Assembly: GCA_023379465.1 (NCBI GenBank)
Contig: JAMCTM010000028.1
Span: 1 to 17,724 of the forward strand
DNA: 17,724 nucleotides
From: Patescibacteria group bacterium
GTDB lineage: Bacteria; Patescibacteria; Microgenomatia; Levybacterales; UBA12049
Reading direction: 5' to 3'
Below the pieces are notes generated by a model. That model searched no databases. It was not told where the DNA came from and saw only the letters and a list, made by a program, of their open reading frames with translations. Position 1 is the stretch's first letter; each line of letters begins with the position of its first letter. Positions 16,388 to 17,724 of this stretch are shown here, in pieces. The translations under genes and the position numbers were made by a program.

Positions 16388-17350
16388 GTGGGTAAAAAAA
16401 AATATATTTTCTTATTCTTGGTAGTAGCTTTATCTTTGGTAATTGTATTTACTTTGCATTACAAGTTTAATAGTAATTTTTCTCAGGTTGTTGCGCCTGT
16501 ACCAAACTATTTAAATCTCTCGGACAACAATCAGGTTTCAACAATTAGCTTGTGGATTCCAACTCTTACAAATTATCTGTTTGGAAAGTCCAGTGTTCCG
16601 CAGATAAGCGCAAAATCGGCTTTTGTTTATGATACGACCACGGGAAAAGTTTTATATTCCAAAAACCCTGTTGAAAAGCTTCCGATGGCATCGCTTACCA
16701 AGATTATGACCGCAATTGTTGGTTTGGAGCACCAAAAAGCCGATGACGAATATTTGGTAACCCAATCCGATTTGGTCGGAGAGGATTCTATGGGGTTAAC
16801 AGCAGGCGAAAAGCTTTCCTTGCAGGATTTGTTGTACGGATTGGTGCTTCATTCCGGAAACGATGCCGCAGAAACAATAGCATCCAATTATCCGGGTGGA
16901 AGGGCCGTTTTTATAAAAGCAATGAATGATAAGGCAAAATCTTTAGGGCTTTCAAACACCAATTTTACAAATCCGACGGGACTTGAAGGTGACGGTAACC
17001 AATACACAACTGCTTACGACCTTTCTGTTATGACTAGATATGCCTTGATTCATTTTCCTTTATTTGATAAGGTAGTTGCGACTTTTGACTACACAATTCC
17101 ATCAACTAAAACCCATAAAGAATATATTTTGGAAAACGAAACAAACCTTATTTCAAGCTATCCGGGAGTAAAAGGCGTAAAAGACGGCTATACTCCTGAA
17201 GCAGGTCTTTGTCTTGTAACATACCTTGATTACGGCGGACACAAAATTATTGCAGTAATCCTCGGTAGCGACAATAGAAGGCAGGAAATGAAGGATTTAC
17301 TTGATTATTCTCTAAATTCAATTGGAATCGCACCGCCCAACCATGGGTAA
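16388..17350 (+). CDS. D-alanyl-D-alanine carboxypeptidase, S11 family
   Basis: This penicillin-binding protein trims the terminal D-Ala from peptidoglycan stem peptides outside the membrane. The 320 residues start at GTG with a basic head and a membrane anchor at about 6-24. They contain the S11 motifs Ser102-Leu-Thr-Lys105 (ASLTKIMTAIV), Ser156-Gly-Asn158 (LHSGNDAAE) and the third motif as Lys265-Asp-Gly267 (VKGVKDGYTPEAG), where most relatives have KTG. The blocks NFTNPTGLEGDGNQYTTAYD and VILGSDNRRQEM also match the family. The C-terminal membrane-binding domain of E. coli PBP5 is absent, and the N-terminal helix probably does the anchoring. It is monocistronic and divergent from the EF-like gene. 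Confidence 0.93.
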   Translation: MGKKKYIFLFLVVALSLVIVFTLHYKFNSNFSQVVAPVPNYLNLSDNNQVSTISLWIPTLTNYLFGKSSVPQISAKSAFVYDTTTGKVLYSKNPVEKLPMASLTKIMTAIVGLEHQKADDEYLVTQSDLVGEDSMGLTAGEKLSLQDLLYGLVLHSGNDAAETIASNYPGGRAVFIKAMNDKAKSLGLSNTNFTNPTGLEGDGNQYTTAYDLSVMTRYALIHFPLFDKVVATFDYTIPSTKTHKEYILENETNLISSYPGVKGVKDGYTPEAGLCLVTYLDYGGHKIIAVILGSDNRRQEMKDLLDYSLNSIGIAPPNHG

Positions 17351-17379
17351 AAAAGAATAAGAGATACGAAATGTTCATG

Positions 17380-17451
17380 TCGGAGTGGAGGGAATTGGAC
17401 CCACTACTTCTCGGTCCCAAACCGAGCGTTCTACCGATGAACTACACTCCG
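17380..17451 (-). tRNA. tRNA-Pro(UGG) with irregular T-arm
   Basis: Acceptor CGGAGTG/CACTCCG, D-arm GTTC/GAAC, anticodon stem CTCGG/CCGAG with loop TTTGGGA (anticodon TGG), discriminator A, no encoded CCA. The T-arm reads GTGGG-TCCAATT-CCCTC: position 55 is C instead of the near-universal U, and one stem pair is T-T. The rest is normal, so it is called as a tRNA with a caution. Confidence 0.85.
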
Positions 17452-17469
17452 AGATGACGTTATACGTTG

Positions 17470-17554
17470 TGCCGCGGGAGAGAGTCGAACTCTCACGTCC
17501 GATTAAGGACAAAGGCTCTTAAGGCCCTCGTGTCTGCCATTCCACCACCACGGC
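17470..17554 (-). tRNA. tRNA-Leu(UAA)
   Basis: Acceptor GCCGTGG/CCGCGGC, anticodon stem AGGGC/GCCTT with loop CTTAAGA (anticodon TAA), a long variable arm, T-loop TTCGACT, discriminator A, no encoded CCA. It lies 18 nt upstream of tRNA-Pro in one transcript. Confidence 0.96.
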
Positions 17555-17563
17555 ACGATAATA

Positions 17564-17592
17564 ATTTTACCTTAAAAACCTTTTTTATTCAA
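17564..17592 (-). promoter_or_regulatory. Promoter of tRNA-Leu(UAA)-tRNA-Pro
   Basis: TTGAAT (17587-17592), 17-bp spacer, TAAAAT (17564-17569), 9 bp before the tRNA 5' end. Confidence 0.65.
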
Positions 17593-17609
17593 TTTAATGT
17601 GCTGGTTGG

Positions 17610-17724
17610 CTAGATAGAGGACGGTTGTTCTCCTTTCTGTTGTTGCATCAACATATTAACATACTCTCCGGGTTTTTTGTATCCTAAAGATCTATGATAT
17701 CTTTTGTAATTATACTTTTGATTA
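17610..17724 (-). CDS. Integrase-core transposase, C-terminal fragment (runs off window)
   Basis: The last 37 codons of a frame that enters from the right edge include NYKRYHRSLGYKKPGEYVNM and end QPSSI. The pattern Y-N-x-x-R-x-H-x-S-L-G-Y-x-x-P-x-E-Y is the C-terminal hallmark of rve-type transposases of the IS3/IS481 group. The catalytic DDE residues and the element's other end lie outside the window, so it cannot be said whether the gene is intact. No clear terminal inverted repeat was identified between its stop and the tRNA promoter. It lies 18 bp from the -35 of the tRNA-Leu(UAA) promoter. Confidence 0.8.
   Translation of the reverse strand, partial: NQKYNYKRYHRSLGYKKPGEYVNMLMQQQKGEQPSSI

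Overview
This window looks like a chromosomal segment from a Candidate Phyla Radiation (Patescibacteria) bacterium, most likely Microgenomates-like. That is an inference from several traits. Housekeeping proteins are reduced (a threonyl-tRNA synthetase without its editing half, a trigger factor without its PPIase domain). Small DUF5665- and DUF5660-like proteins are present. Genes are very tightly packed, and most tRNAs lack an encoded CCA. Nearly all genes are on the minus strand, so the text below reads right to left for those.

Layout. Positions 1-2273 hold the translation operon thrS-infC-rpmI-rplT, with rplT cut by the window edge. Positions 2277-3550 hold the operon yjbQ - HD-domain protein - DUF5665-like membrane protein. 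Positions 3556-5632 hold five unrecognised small genes in three transcription units, plus tRNA-Val(GAC). Positions 5641-7273 hold tRNA-Leu(UAG) - trigger factor - DUF5660-like gene. Positions 7311-9739 hold five tRNAs leading into a PEBP-family protein, followed by two paralogous secreted lysozyme-like proteins. Positions 9758-13184 hold envelope proteins, an SRPBCC protein, a zinc-ribbon membrane protein and a class-A-beta-lactamase-fold serine hydrolase. Positions 13185-15772 hold a membrane-anchored alpha/beta hydrolase, a small membrane protein and a YHYH-domain protein. Positions 15856-17592 hold tRNA-Gln, a small EF-Tu-domain-2-like protein, a D-Ala-D-Ala carboxypeptidase, tRNA-Pro and tRNA-Leu(UAA). 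The right edge carries the C-terminal end of an integrase-type transposase.

The most striking content is at 3793-5632. Each of the three small-gene units is preceded by a short leader-peptide ORF (20, 17 and 18 codons). Each also has four RNA segments able to pair as 1:2, 2:3 and 3:4, where 3:4 is an intrinsic terminator with a U-tract just before the gene's Shine-Dalgarno. This is the geometry of ribosome-mediated transcription attenuation, repeated three times in about 1.8 kb with a shared GGGAG/CTCCC core. The controlled proteins have no function I can recognise. A fourth, differently built leader (two tandem terminators overlapped by a mini-ORF) precedes one lysozyme-like gene.

A second theme is translation start. 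First genes of units have a -10 hexamer usually 6 bp from the start codon and no Shine-Dalgarno, which implies leaderless mRNAs. Most internal small genes carry strong GGAGG sites. Two protein genes (trigger factor, PEBP) begin 3-8 nt after a tRNA 3' end, so tRNA maturation itself would produce near-leaderless mRNAs.
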